This document shows positions 10,310-22,005 of a stretch of 64,000 bases of DNA, piece after piece. The notes under the pieces are model-generated. The model saw only the letters and a list, made by a program, of their open reading frames with translations. It searched no databases and was not told the DNA's origin. A program made the translations under genes and the position numbers. The first letter of the stretch is position 1. Every line of letters starts with the position of its first letter. This DNA comes from Oscarella lobularis (Eukaryota; Porifera; Homoscleromorpha; Homosclerophorida; Oscarellidae), in the NCBI RefSeq assembly GCF_947507565.1, contig NC_089178.1, forward strand, positions 372,001-436,000, read 5' to 3'.

Positions 10310-12983
10310 ATGTTGGAACAAGCAGAGCCCCTCCTTGCTGATAAGTCTTACAAAAACGGCGGTTCAAGTTACGTTTCCTTGAACAGTGCCGTCAAAGAGG
10401 CGGTTCTTTCTTATCACAACGTCGGCTTCACCGTTCAGAAAAGAATATTTTGCCAAGAAGAAACCAAAACCATCCTAAGCCGTGTTAGGTACAAGCATCG
10501 CCGAATATCTATTTGAATTTTTCGAAAATTTGCTTTCTTAGTGGTATCCTAGAGGGACGAATGAATGCCATACTAGGACCAACAGGAAGCGGAAAAACAA
10601 CGTAAACTACTAGTAGCATAGTCGCTTATCAGAAAACGAATTATTTTCGCGAGCAGATTGCTAGACATTCTCGCCGGAAGAAAGGAACGCAACTGCGTTT
10701 CAGGCTCTGTCTTTATGAATGGAAAACCGCTACCGACGAATTTCAAGCGCATGTCCGGTTACGTGGCTCAGGTAGACGTACACACCATGCAAGCGGCTTA
10801 CCTTCTCACCTTTTTTCTTATGCACGTGCAAGGAAGAGACGCTGATTGGAACACTGACGGTTCGAGAGCATCTACAGTTCTCCGCTGCCCTCCGTTTGCC
10901 GCGAAGCATCTGCAGAGAAGAGAAAGATGCTAGAATAGCTGAAGTGCTTGCAGAGCTGGGTCTAACTGACGTAGCCGATACCGAAGTAGGAGGAAGACTA
11001 ATTGTCTCACGTTTTAAAAATTCGTGACGTGTGCTTTGTGAGGTTGGAACTGAATTGAAGAGGGGAATATCGGGCGGGGAAAGAAAGCGAGTCAACATAG
11101 GAATGGAGATAATTACATCTCCTTCCATTCTCTTTCTCGATGAGCCAACAACGGGCCTTGATGCCTATACAGCCGCATCCGTCATGCAACTCCTCTACAA
11201 GTAAATTAGCTAGACACATTGAAGGTGTTCGAACGAATGCGTTTTTCTAGAATGAGAAGGACTATTATCTTTTCCATTCATCAACCTCGCTATGCAATAT
11301 TCAAACTATTCGACAGAATTACTCTTCTTGGAAAGGGGCAGACCATTTATCACGGACCTGCAAACCAAGCTCTGAACTTTTTCGAAGATCACGGTATAGT
11401 GAATTTAGATCTTCAAATGAGTAACGCGTTCACGTAGAGCCCTTCAGGTTATCTATGTGAAGAACGGGAGAATCCCGCGGACTTTTTGCTTGACACCGTT
11501 CAGAGAGAAACGGAAACAATGGAGGATGGAACTAGTAAGTCGCTCTGGGGCGAAAAAACTCCTGCATTTATATTTGTCTATCAAGTCTGGCTGGCTACCG
11601 CATACCGATCCTCATCTACGTTCAAAAAAATTCGCAAAGAATTGGACGCTATTGATAACGCTCGCGTGACTGTATCAAAGGAAAAAGTTAAATATCCAAC
11701 TAATGCCATTCATCAAGTACGGCACGTTGATTATACACTTCACATCTCTCTAATTATTTTTAGTTTGGGGTTCTGTCAAAAAGATCGATTCTAAATCTGT
11801 TTCGAAACAAAACGATTTCCGTCGCTCATGTACCCTTTCTAGCCAAAAAATATTTTAGTGAGCAACACTTCTTTTAGTGGATCATAGCCGTGGTGATGGG
11901 TCTGCTAATTGGAGGGCTCTATTTCCAAATTACTACCACAGATCCTAAGCAAGGAATACAAAACAGGCAAAACCCTTGAACCGATCCTTTTACTTCGGCA
12001 ATAGCTTGCTATTTTAGAGTTGGAGCGTTCTTTTTTATCATCATGAATATGATCTTTGCAAACACCTCAGCAGTGGAGTTGTTCATTAAACAACGACCCA
12101 TATTCAAGTTAGTTTGAGAGAAACGCGTACTTGCGTGGTATCTCTATCGCTTTTAGGCACGAATCTCTCGGTGGACATTATCGCACGTCCTCGTATTTCT
12201 TCGCTGAAGTATTATTCGATATTATACCGTATCGAATAATTCCGACCACAATCCTGTGCTCGATCACTTACTGGATGATAGGTTAGAAAATCAGTTTTAG
12301 GAGATCGCTAGTTCAATTTTTCGTGCAGGGTTTAATTCTGACGTCGAAAAGTTTCTCTTCTACGTTCTCAATCTAAATCTTACAACACTGGCAGCATGCG
12401 CAATTGCATTTTTAATAAGCTCTTTGGTTTCCGCTCAGGCTGTAGCCCTTCTCATGGTGGCCCTCATTTACGTCTTTAGCATGGTGCTAAATTTCGTTTC
12501 TCGGCATTCTACGCATATTTACTCACTTTTTTTCAGCTCTTTGGGGGACTTCTGATCAATTTAAAGGGTCTACCAAAAGCTGTTTCTTGGTTCAAGTACC
12601 TAAGCATTTTCCGCTTTAGTCTTGAGGTACTACTACTAGTGTGAACAGCATAGAGTAGATCTACTCTGAGTAGATCTACTCTCTAGAGACTTATTCTTTC
12701 TTTTGTCAGGGACTCTGCGTCAATGAGTTGAAAGGCATGGAATTCTGCCCTGATAAAGTGAAAACTGACGGAAGATGGTAAACTAGTCATAGTCGCTTCT
12801 ACTTTCTATGATATCTATGTCAGCCACGGATTTGACCCTCAAAACAGCACTGGAACGCAATACCTCATCGACCAAGGCTACAACCACTCAAAGTGGACTA
12901 CCCAAATTGCTCTGGCAAGCATTATGAGCTTTGTATTGCTCTTGGCTTACCTGCGCCTTCGAGTGATGAAGAAAACGCGATGA
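10310..12983 (+). CDS. ABCG2: ABCG2-like half-size ABC transporter
   Basis: About a dozen exons with introns near 50 bp. It starts [16 protein letters not shown]. The nucleotide-binding domain comes first: Walker [14 protein letters not shown] (about 10567), [16 protein letters not shown], the ABC signature [14 protein letters not shown] (about 11070-11105; first residue read across the sequence), Walker [14 protein letters not shown] (about 11125) and [21 protein letters not shown] (about 11260). The membrane half follows, with GIQNR ... [19 protein letters not shown] and helices to 12975, ending [15 protein letters not shown]-before-TMD order and these motifs match ABCG2, a homodimeric plasma-membrane exporter of amphipathic molecules. 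[13 protein letters not shown] near 12710 corresponds to the extracellular cysteine-bearing loop region. No frame breaks were seen, although I did not phase every intron. Confidence 0.9.
12652..12681. repeat. Two adjacent perfect palindromes in an ABCG2-like intron
   Basis: AGAGTAGATCTACTCT (12652-12667) is a perfect 16-bp palindrome. It is followed directly by GAGTAGATCTACTC (12668-12681), a perfect 14-bp palindrome. Both lie inside the short intron before the GLCVNELKG exon. Confidence 0.85.
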
Positions 12984-13391
12984 ACAGCCGTTTCCGGGAG
13001 TCTCTAACTGTGCACGCATGATAAATCTTTACCTGTCTGTAATAGATATTCGTTTGACTGGCGTCAAATAGAACTGTCATGACCAAACTGTGGCCTACCT
13101 CTGCCTACCTCTTCGAAGCTAACGCACGCCAAGCTCGCAGCTGCAAATGAATCAGAAAGAAAATCAGACGAAAAAATCAAGAAACAGTTAGTACAAGTTC
13201 AAAGCAAGCTGTTCAACTATAATCCAACACACAAAGCAGCAGTGCGCTATGCAGTACATTATTGTCACAGGTGATACTGACAGTGTACGTGCATATATAG
13301 GACGGCGACTCGTGCATGCAGTGTGAACATAAAAACATAGAGAGAAAGAGAGACCTGTTTGCACATTCTAACACAAGAAAAAAAACAGTAC
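12984..13391. other. Convergent intergenic region ABCG2-like / PKS
   Basis: About 400 bp between two convergent stop codons. It should hold the two 3' UTRs. I see no gene or RNA in it. Confidence 0.4.
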
Positions 13392-16300
13392 TTACTTCAA
13401 GTAGACTTCAATTGTGTCCGCTATAATAGCGCAGATGACCATTGACTGCTGATTGGTGAATTGATGCTTTCCATCAACGATATGACAGCGAAAGTCCAAT
13501 GCAGACTGACGTTGCCACTCTCTAACATTCTCGATGCTTGCAAACTTGTCGTTGGTTGCAGCAAAGACGTCCATAGAGCAGGGAACTTGTTGCTCACCAC
13601 CAGCATACTTACCGACAATATCGAGTGCGACTTTGAAGGCAGGCACTCGCTGCATAAGAAAGAGAAAAGATCCCGCTCTTTGCTGCATATTCGTCGGAAA
13701 ATCGACAAAACTCAGTTTTTCGGACCATTCAAGTAGCTCATCAGGTTTACTACTTTCGGAAAAGAAAGCAAAATCCGTTGGATGCGGATAGGGAATGTGG
13801 GGAGCATGCCACGCTCCAATAAAAAGATGCACCGGTGAAATATCGTGCTTCTCCTTCAAGTAAAGCGATACTTCGTAAGCAATCAGCGCGCCGAAACTGT
13901 GACCGTAGAATGCAACGCGACGCTTGTCGGCGATCGGTAGAACGGCCTCAGCGGCAGCAGCGACAAGTTCTTCGAGAGTTTCGATAAGTTTTTCGGTCTC
14001 TCGTCCCTCCCAGCCCGGAATTTGAAGGACAGTGACAGCGATGAACGCTTTCTCGAGCTCGACACCCCAACGACTAAAGTGGGACTTTCCACCGGCGTTT
14101 GGCGGAAAGCATATCAGCTCGCAATTGATCGTTTCTGGCTCGTTGAGTCGGTAAGTCCACTGAGAGCCATGATCAGCAGAACTTGAAGACACATCGAGTT
14201 GCTCTTTGGCGTCGTTTTCTCCTTCGAACAGGGTCACGATCAAATCAGAAAGGTACGTGACGGTGCACTGATTGCTTAGCAGACGAACTGTTGGAACGAC
14301 AACGTCGAATATTTTTTTGATACGGTTGCTGATTTCGGTGACCGCCAACGAGTCGATTCCAAGCGAAACGATCGGAACGTTATTTGGAACTTCGGTGAGG
14401 CCAGCTTTTTCTTTCACCATCTCGCTCAAAGCCGCAAAGGCCAAAGCTTTCTTTTCTTCGTCACTCGCAGCGGCGAATTCCGACGAGGAATGTCGCCGAG
14501 TCTCTTTGGCCGAAACTAAGCTTTCAATTCCTTTCAGTCGAGAAAAGGCAATTGGCTTTTGAAACATCTTCAGGTACGACTCGTGGTCTACTTCGCCTTG
14601 AACGCAAAGAGACGGCAAACCGATGAGCAGAGCGCGCCCCATGAAATCCAAAGCAGTCTCGACGTCCAACGCCGTCAGGCCCGCTAAGCCGAGGCTCTGC
14701 ATGATGGTCGGGTTCCGAGCGAGATAACCAGCATCGGCAATAGCACCGAACTGAATCGCGACGGCGGGAAGCCCGAGCGCTCTTCGCTGCACAGCCAAGG
14801 AATTGAGCAAGACGTTGGCCGTAGCGTAGCTCATTTGTCCGACGTTACCGAACAGCGAGATCGTGCTCGAAAAGAGAACGAAATAGCGAAGATCGAGGCC
14901 GCGCGTCATCGTCTGCTGATGAAGTAGCCAGGCACCGTACCCTTTCGGAAGAACGACGTCTTCTATGTCTTTCCCAGTAACGAGCATTGCAAGACGGTCC
15001 TTGTACACGGCAGCGCAGTGAAAAATGCCAGCCAAAGGGCAGTCAGCGGAAACGATTCTCTCAAAAACGTCATCGATCGCCTTCTCATCTGTTATATCAG
15101 TCAGGTGCAAATCGACGTCTGCCTTCTCTTTCAAAGCATCGATGCGTCGCTCTTCTTCTTCACCCGGACGACTGCGACCGAGTAGAACGAGATGTTTGGC
15201 TCCGCGAGAAACGAGCCAGTCGGCCAACGCGAGTCCAAATCCTTTCAAGCCGCCCGTGATCAGGTATTTTTCATCAGGTCTCGCGACGAACGAGTTCTTT
15301 CCGGGCAATCCGAGAGGAATTGCCGTTTCCTCTTTGCTTTCGGTCCTCGTCGCAAAAACGCGTGTTCTCGACTTGAGCGTCGCTTCGGATACGTTTGTCA
15401 GTTTTTCCAGCACTGCTTCCGTGCACGGCGTCAGTCGCTCTTCCTCTAAGCTTTTCATTAGTCCAGCCAGTATTTCTCCTGCCAACGGACCGCTTTCGCT
15501 TATCAGGTCAAGCTCGTCGATTAGCGAGGAGTAGGTGACCGAGCCCGTCTTCGACTTTTTCAAATTAGCAAGCCACGGTAGAGCGTCCTTGCAGTGGATG
15601 CAGCTCCCAAAGAGCTTGAGTCTTCCCAGCAACAGTTTCGCATCGTCACCGACAATCGTATCGAGCAGAACAATTGAATCGAAGCTTTTCTCTGGCAGTC
15701 TGCTGACAGTATCCAAAGAGAACACTTCTGACGATTCCGGCACGCCAGCAAGGGGCTCTTTCGTCTCGGAAGCGTGTACGATGACGACGCTACTTTCAAA
15801 GCTTCTAACGACTTTCGAAATAGCCGCTGCGCTCTCCAGATGATCATCGGTCGTTTTACCAGTCCACACCAGAACGGAGTTGCCCTTTTTTAGCGGATGC
15901 GACACCGAGAACGTGACGAAAGGCGCAAAAAGACTTCGCGCCGTGTAGACCAAGTCAGACGACGACAAGAGAACGTTTTTCGGTTTACGAACGACTTGCG
16001 TAGACGAGATTTCGATTGTTTGCGACACTTCATTAGCAAAGCCAATCACGGTGTCGCCAGCCTTCACGCTAGCGACTCCAGCACCGACGGCAATGACAAA
16101 GCCCGAAATCCAGGCCGACAAAGCCCCACTGCGCTGAGATTCGGAACCAGCACCTTCCAGTGGAGCAAAGTGCTCCACGGTGATGCGGACAGATCCGGCA
16201 TTCAAATCGCGCGGCGTGCCGACAGTCGCAGGACCGAACGTCGCCTTTTTTGTTTTCGTCGAGTACTTCAGAGTCCAATTAGCGTCGTTCGTGTGTGAAA

Positions 16301-19300
16301 CGATGCTGCTTTCGTCGCGCTCCATAAGTCGAGGCACTAGAACGTCAAATGCCGAATTTTCAGAAGCCTTCGACGTAGGTCGTATGGCGACTTCGTTCTC
16401 ACGTTCCAAAGGATTCAGGAAATATTTAAGGAAAAGTCGGCTGGCGACGACGTCAGGAACGTTGCCCGGCAAGTCTACAAACACCGCCTGAATTCCTTGA
16501 CATTCGTGAGCCAAGGCGAGAAGAGAGCCGAGAGCCGAACTTTGGATAAAGTCGACTTCGTCAGAGTTGGAAATTAGTTGAGATTTTCTCGTGACAACCC
16601 ACAATTTCAGCTCTTTGTTGTCAGGCATTGTCGTGCTCCAGCCAGCATTTATCGTCTTTAGGACAGCTAGTGGACCTGCAGTCACTGCAGCGAGAAATTC
16701 TTCTTTTGACTCAAGTCGCGCGTTAATATTGCACAAGGGCAGAACGACGTCGGTGATTCCTTCGAGGATTTCATTACGAACGCCTTTCGTGCTCAATTCT
16801 TTGATCAATGCGAATCGAACTTGGACGTTCGATTCTTCGAAAGTCTTCGCGAGAAAGTTCTCGTTCCATTCAGGATAAGAAACAACAAGAGCCCTTCGAC
16901 GATTCTCGTTCTGAGAAAGCAAATCGGCACGTTCTGCGTCAAGCTGCGAATTTGAAGCGGTCCAGTCTAGAGACCAAAGATTTCTCATGTCAATATCTCC
17001 TATGCCACTAAAGACGACAGATTCGACTTTCATGACGATTCGAAGGTCGTCCGCTCTGGCAACGATGATATCGCCGCAGCCTTCGTTGACTGTCTTTGAA
17101 TAAGACTTAGAATAGACCCAGAGGCGAGAAGAAAAGTCCCCGAGAAGTCGAACTTTTCCAATCTGGGTCGGAACGCGAACAAGGCCTCGCAATTTGCTCT
17201 CAACCGATAGCTGAAGGAGTTCTCTTTGAAACACTTGACAGCTTTGAACGACGCCGTCGAGAAGCGCAGGGTGAACAACGTAACGGTTCAATTGCCGGCG
17301 AATTTCTTCGGGTATTTCAACCGGCGCGAACGTTTCCTTGAAGTCTTCGCTCGCCATCATATAAGGGTAAACTTGAAACGAAGGCCCAAACCTAAATCCG
17401 ACTGCTCCCGCACCCATGGAGTAGATCTTTTCGGCCGGTCGCATGTGAGTGCATCTCTTCTTGGCACCTTCCAGATCAAAATATTCCGGCTCTTCTTCTA
17501 TCAAACATCGTTCGACAGTCAATTGAGCATGAGTTTGCCAAGATCCGGCCGTTCCCTCTTCGGTGTGAATTCGAACGTCAAATTGATTTTGCCCCGACTT
17601 CTCGGCAACGGTATAGACCGTAGCCGAATTGTTCGGCGCCGCCAGGAACCGTTCAAAACGAGCATCTTTTATGACAACAGCAGACGGCTTCTCAAAAAGC
17701 GAAGCCCCTACGGCAAGAGCAGTCTCCACGTAAGCGGCAGCCGGCGTAATGACAGTGTCTTGAATAACGTGATCCTTGAGCCAGGGAAGATTCGCCGACG
17801 AGTACTCGCTCTTCCACACGATTTCCGAATTGTTGCGTTTACGAATGTCATTGCCGTGCAATTGCCGTCGGCCGAGAAGCGGATGGACATCGCTGAGCGG
17901 ATCGAAAAACAATTTCTTCATCACAGCCGTTTCGATCCAACACGTCTCTCGCTGCCACGGATAGAGCGGAAGAGGGAAGACCGAGTGGTTGCCGGGTGGA
18001 TACATTCCGGAGAAATCGATTTTGACGCCGCTTACGTGAAGCTGCGCGACGCAGCGAAGGATATTTGTCTTGTCGTCGGGAGCCGGTTTCGACGTGTCTT
18101 TCGGTCGTTTCAGCGTCGGAATAGCGATTACATTCGACTTATGTCCGTTCGTTATTTGTCGTACGGCGGGCGTAAGAGCGCTGTGCGCCCCGATTTCGAC
18201 GAAGCAAGTGTGACCGTCTTTGAGCAATACTTCGACCGCGTCTTTGAATCGGACCGTGTTTCGAATGTTCGACCACCAGTACGACGCCGAAGCGACCTTC
18301 TCGCCGTCGACGTAGTCGGCTGTCACGGTCGATACCATGGAGATTTGCGACGCGTTTCCATTCGCCAAAGCGAGGCCGTCGAGTTTCTCAAGAACGCTGC
18401 GTTCCAGCCGACTCTGCTGGAAACTGTGAAACGCGTTATTCACTTTGAGATAGATCGTTTTGAAGGCGTCCTTTTTCTCAAGAACGGAAGCTGCTTCTTG
18501 TAGGGCTGACTCGTCGCCGGAAAGAACGATCTGCTGCGAACTATTGACGGCAGCTACGCTAAAAGCGGGTCGACGGGTTTCCGTTTCGAATAGACGTCTA
18601 GGCAATGTTTTTAACGCTTCTTGGACGTCGCCGAGAACGGCGAGCATCTTTCCTTCTCCGCTCGTCGTGCTGAGTTGCTTGCCTCGATGATAGATCACCT
18701 TCACGGCTTGCTTCAACGTGAGAAAGCCCGCCGCGTAAGCTGCGGCCACTTCGCCGACGCTGTGACCGACAACAGCAGACGGACTAATTCCGAACTCGCG
18801 GAGATTTTCGAGTATGGCAATTTCCAGAGCGAAAATGCACGGTTGAGCGATTTCTACCGCAAATTGTACATAAAACTATTGTCTAAATATGCTCCTAACT
18901 CTTTACCTGTTCTTGACAAAATTGAACCTTCTTCTGAGGATAGGAGAACGTCCAATAGAGACCACTCGGCTCCTTCTTCCTGAAGCAGGCAATCGATTTT
19001 CTTAACAAAACAGGACTATTCAGTTAACTCCCACAATACTATATAAACAAAATTAACCTTTATTAATTTATTAACCATTGGGTCGTCTTGGACAAGCTGT
19101 CTTCCCATTGCCCACCACTGCGTTCCCATGCCGGAAAATGCGAAGACAATGGGCATAGGCGCGCTTCCTTCCGCCACCGTACCCAAAAAAGCATCAGCGG
19201 ACGTTTTTCCCTCGAGAAAGTCCAGAAGAATCCGTCTGGCATCGGCGGCGTTTCGAACGACGAGCGCTAGTCGGTAACGATGATGTTGAGCGCGAAGTGC

Positions 19301-20854
19301 GGCCGTGTAGAGCACGTCGGCAAAATTAAATGCGTCGTCTCGCGCTAAATGATCGCCAATAAATTTCACCCAGCTATTCGCCAGGTCTTTTAGAGCCGCC
19401 GAAGAGGCCGCTGAGAGTAAGAGCAAACGATAGTCATTCGTTTCTTCAGCTGTGACAGCGTTCTCCGGTAGTAGGCGCTGATCACCGTCGTTTGTCGGCA
19501 TTCGAACGCGACGAGTCACCGGTGATTCCTCGAGGACGACGTGAATATTGGCTCCTCCAAAACCAAAGGAGCTGCAACCCATCGTCGCTTTTTTCGAAGT
19601 AGGCCAATCGAGCACTCTCGACGGCACTTCGAGATGCAATTCGTCGAAACGAATATTCGGATTCGGCTTACGAAAATTGGCTACGGGCGGTATTCTCCGT
19701 TTCGCGAGCATCAAAGCGGACTTGATGACACCCGCCACGCCAGAAGCGCCTTCCGTGTGTCCAAAGTTCGACTTGACGGATCCGATATAGAGCGGCGGTT
19801 CCGACGACGTCCTCGTCCGTCCGATCGCCTCCCCAAGCGCATTCGCCTCCGTACTATCCCCGGCCTTCGTCCCCGTTCCGTGAGCCTCGACGTAGGCAAT
19901 GTCCCCGGGCCGAACGCTCGCTCGACCGTGCGCCTTTTCGACGAGCTCGAGCTGAGCGTCGTAGCTGGGCTGAGCGATTCCCTGCGTTTTACCGTCGTTC
20001 GTCATAGCGCCGCCTCGCACGACCGCGTATATGGGATCGCCGTCGTCGAGCGCTTTTTGCAAGGACTTCAAAATAACGACCCCGCTTCCCTCGCTTCTCG
20101 CATAGCCGTCGGCCGAGGCGTCAAAGCTCTTAGATCGTCCGTCCGGCGAGAGCATCTCCGCCTGACAAAATCCGATACTTGTCGACGGAAGTAGAAGGAG
20201 ATTAACGCCGCCGGCGACGGCCATGTCGCAATCGCCTCGTCGTATTCCCTCGCACGCTTGATGAACGGCGTAGAGCGACGACGAGCAGGCCGTGTCGATA
20301 GTATAGCTCGGACCTCGAAAGTCAAACTCGTATGAAACGCGATTCGACGTCATGCACACGTTCGATCCCGAATTCGTATACGGATTTATCGTCGTCGATT
20401 GGAGAGCGGTGAAGAGGCTGTACTCGTGACTCGTCGCGCCGACGTAGACGCCCGTGTTGGAACCGCGCGCCGAGCTCGGCGAAACGCCGGCGTCTTCCAG
20501 CGCTTCCCACGTCGTTTCCAAGAGCATTCGTATCTGCGGATCGAGATGATTTGCCTCGCTGGGCGGCATGCGAAAGAATTGACGATCGAATTCTCGATAG
20601 AGATTCGAGTCGACGTAGCCGCCGCGCTCGTTGTACATCTTTCCGTCGGTTCGTCGCGTCGGATAGTAAAAGTAGTCGACGTCGTAGCGATCCTTGGGAG
20701 CGAACGACGTGCAGTCGCGCGCCTCTTCGAGCATTTTCCAAAACGCGCCCGCGTCGTTGACGGCACCGGGAAACCGGCATCCAATACCGATTATAGCCAC
20801 GTCGTCATTGCGCGAGGCTTCTTCATTCGGTTGCTGTCCGTTTTGGGCCTGCAT
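13392..20854 (-). CDS. Type I polyketide synthase, KS-AT-DH-(ER)-KR-ACP-TE
   Basis: Three exons (19076-20854, 18907-19000, 13392-18853; phases close) encode about 2,444 residues. KS: active Cys190 in DTACSSSL, His325 in EAHGTGT, His366 in SNFGHTEG. AT: FAFSGMGTQWW near 570, catalytic Ser near 656 in GHSVGE, and NNAFHS, the pattern linked to malonyl-CoA. DH: His near 986 in HVIQDTVITP (Asp where Gly is usual) and HPALLDGVVQ. An ER-like region follows but the expected NADPH motif is not recognisable (LVWTGKTTDD). KR: ITGGLKGFGLALA and SSTISLFGN ... MSYATAN. ACP: LGIDSLAVTE. C-terminal thioesterase: PGWEGRETE, GHSFGALIAYE and KHQF, like type II/NRPS-type thioesterases. No methyltransferase seen. 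The ATG at 20854 is just before the KS; upstream in-frame ATGs exist. One iterative module would make a partly reduced chain and release it. Animal FAS has a different thioesterase. Confidence 0.9.
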
Positions 20855-21299
20855 TGCCAAGTCGCATCCAAATGACAACCAAGAAGGAGAGATGGTACTG
20901 TAGTAGCACTTTTCCCAAGCTTTGTAGCTCTCCGTCAAATTGGCGGAATAGTGGTGATTAGAGCGATAATTTTGATTTCTGAATACGGCATTACTTGTCA
21001 TTTCGTACGTTGTTGACGTATGAAATAGTTGGGTAGAAGAGCCAAGTCCCAACTGAAGTGAGACCGTCGCGGCAATTTTGAGAATGAAAAGTGACAGCCA
21101 TATAATCCGATTTCATCGTCTGGGGAAAGTCTGGGGAAAAGTCGACGATGAAGAGCGCCATCGCCTTCTCTGTCGGCCCAAAAGGCGTCCACTGACACCC
21201 CAGAAAGGCATTCTGCCGCCCAAGCCCAATAAAAAGACGGGTTCTCGTTCACGGAAAGCACATTCATCCCAAAGCAACTGACTCCTTCGCTAAACGATC
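20855..21299. promoter_or_regulatory. Divergent intergenic region PKS / GFRalpha-like
   Basis: 445 bp between divergent start codons. The PKS frame stays open to about 21052, so its true start could be further upstream (alternative ATG in MTSNAVFRNQNY). A direct echo of ctggggaaa occurs at 21120-21137. No other gene is seen. Confidence 0.35.
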
Positions 21300-21641
21300 A
21301 TGAAGCTCCTTCTGCTCGCATTCGTCGTCGCCGTGTCGCAAGCCGTCTTCGTCCAGAAGAACGAAACGATGCCCCACGCAAGCTACTGCGAAGAGAACAT
21401 CGTCGATTGCTATCACAGTCCTGCATGCAGGCCGTTGCTGGCCGATTACATCGGCGACTGCGATCCGATAGTTGACATCGCTAACACGTGTCCGACAAGA
21501 TGCGACGATGCTATCAAGCGTTTGAGAGACAACCCCATCGGCAGAACGATAGTAGGCGGCCAGGAATTCCAATGCACGTGCAAGCCAGATCAGATTCTCT
21601 GTCACATCTTCCAAGAGACCACGAAACGCTGCGAGGAATGA
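21300..21641 (+). CDS. Small secreted GFRalpha/GAS1-like single-domain protein
   Basis: Intronless, 113 residues. It starts with a clear signal peptide (MKLLLLAFVVAVSQA). The mature part has ten cysteines: SYCEEN, VDCYHSPACRPLLADYIGDC, NTCPTRCDDAIKRLRDNP, FQCTCKPDQILC and KRCEE. This spacing, and the RRALxxL-like segment DDAIKRLRDNPIGR, match the GDNF-receptor-alpha/GAS1 helical cysteine domain. It has only one such domain and no obvious GPI signal or transmembrane segment, so it is probably freely secreted. Vertebrate GFRalphas carry three domains and bind GDNF ligands with RET; function here is unknown. It lies 445 bp from, and divergent to, the polyketide synthase. An AATAAA polyadenylation signal is at about 21765. 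Confidence 0.75.
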   Translation: MKLLLLAFVVAVSQAVFVQKNETMPHASYCEENIVDCYHSPACRPLLADYIGDCDPIVDIANTCPTRCDDAIKRLRDNPIGRTIVGGQEFQCTCKPDQILCHIFQETTKRCEE

Positions 21642-21763
21642 CGAGAGTGTCCATATTCCCCAGTCTGTGCGGAACTCAGTAGAGTCTTTTTTTCGTTCTT
21701 TCGTGTTTTCTCTCTGTTGTTCGATTTGATGGCACTGTCGCTCTTATCAAATTCTTCTTGTGA

Positions 21764-21770
21764 GCAATAA
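21764..21770 (+). terminator. Polyadenylation signal of the GFRalpha-like gene
   Basis: AATAAA in gagcaataaaaaaag, about 120 bp after the stop codon at 21641. Confidence 0.5.
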
Positions 21771-22005
21771 AAAAAGAACGGAATATAGCTCGCATGCGCG
21801 TTCATGGAAAGATCCGTGATTAGTGACGTCGTAGAGGCTTCCATGTGTCAAGAAAGACTGCTGCGAGCATTCACGTGCCAGTGTTTTCGCGTCTTTGGAG
21901 CGGTTTCCACGGCTTTCCCTGCGGCTTTCGTGTGACAACGCACGTTAGATGCATTGATTTCTACCGCTGTTCTAAGCAACCGACTGGCTTCCGGTGTACA
22001 CAAGA

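Noticed and set aside
17226-18503. 425-residue open frame on the plus strand
   Set aside because: It lies antisense to the PKS acyltransferase/DH region, is very Arg-rich and shows no domain; it results from the GC-rich codon pattern of the true gene.
19541-20875. Plus-strand open frames opposite the ketosynthase
   Set aside because: Antisense shadows of the PKS KS domain; Arg/Ser-rich with no motif.
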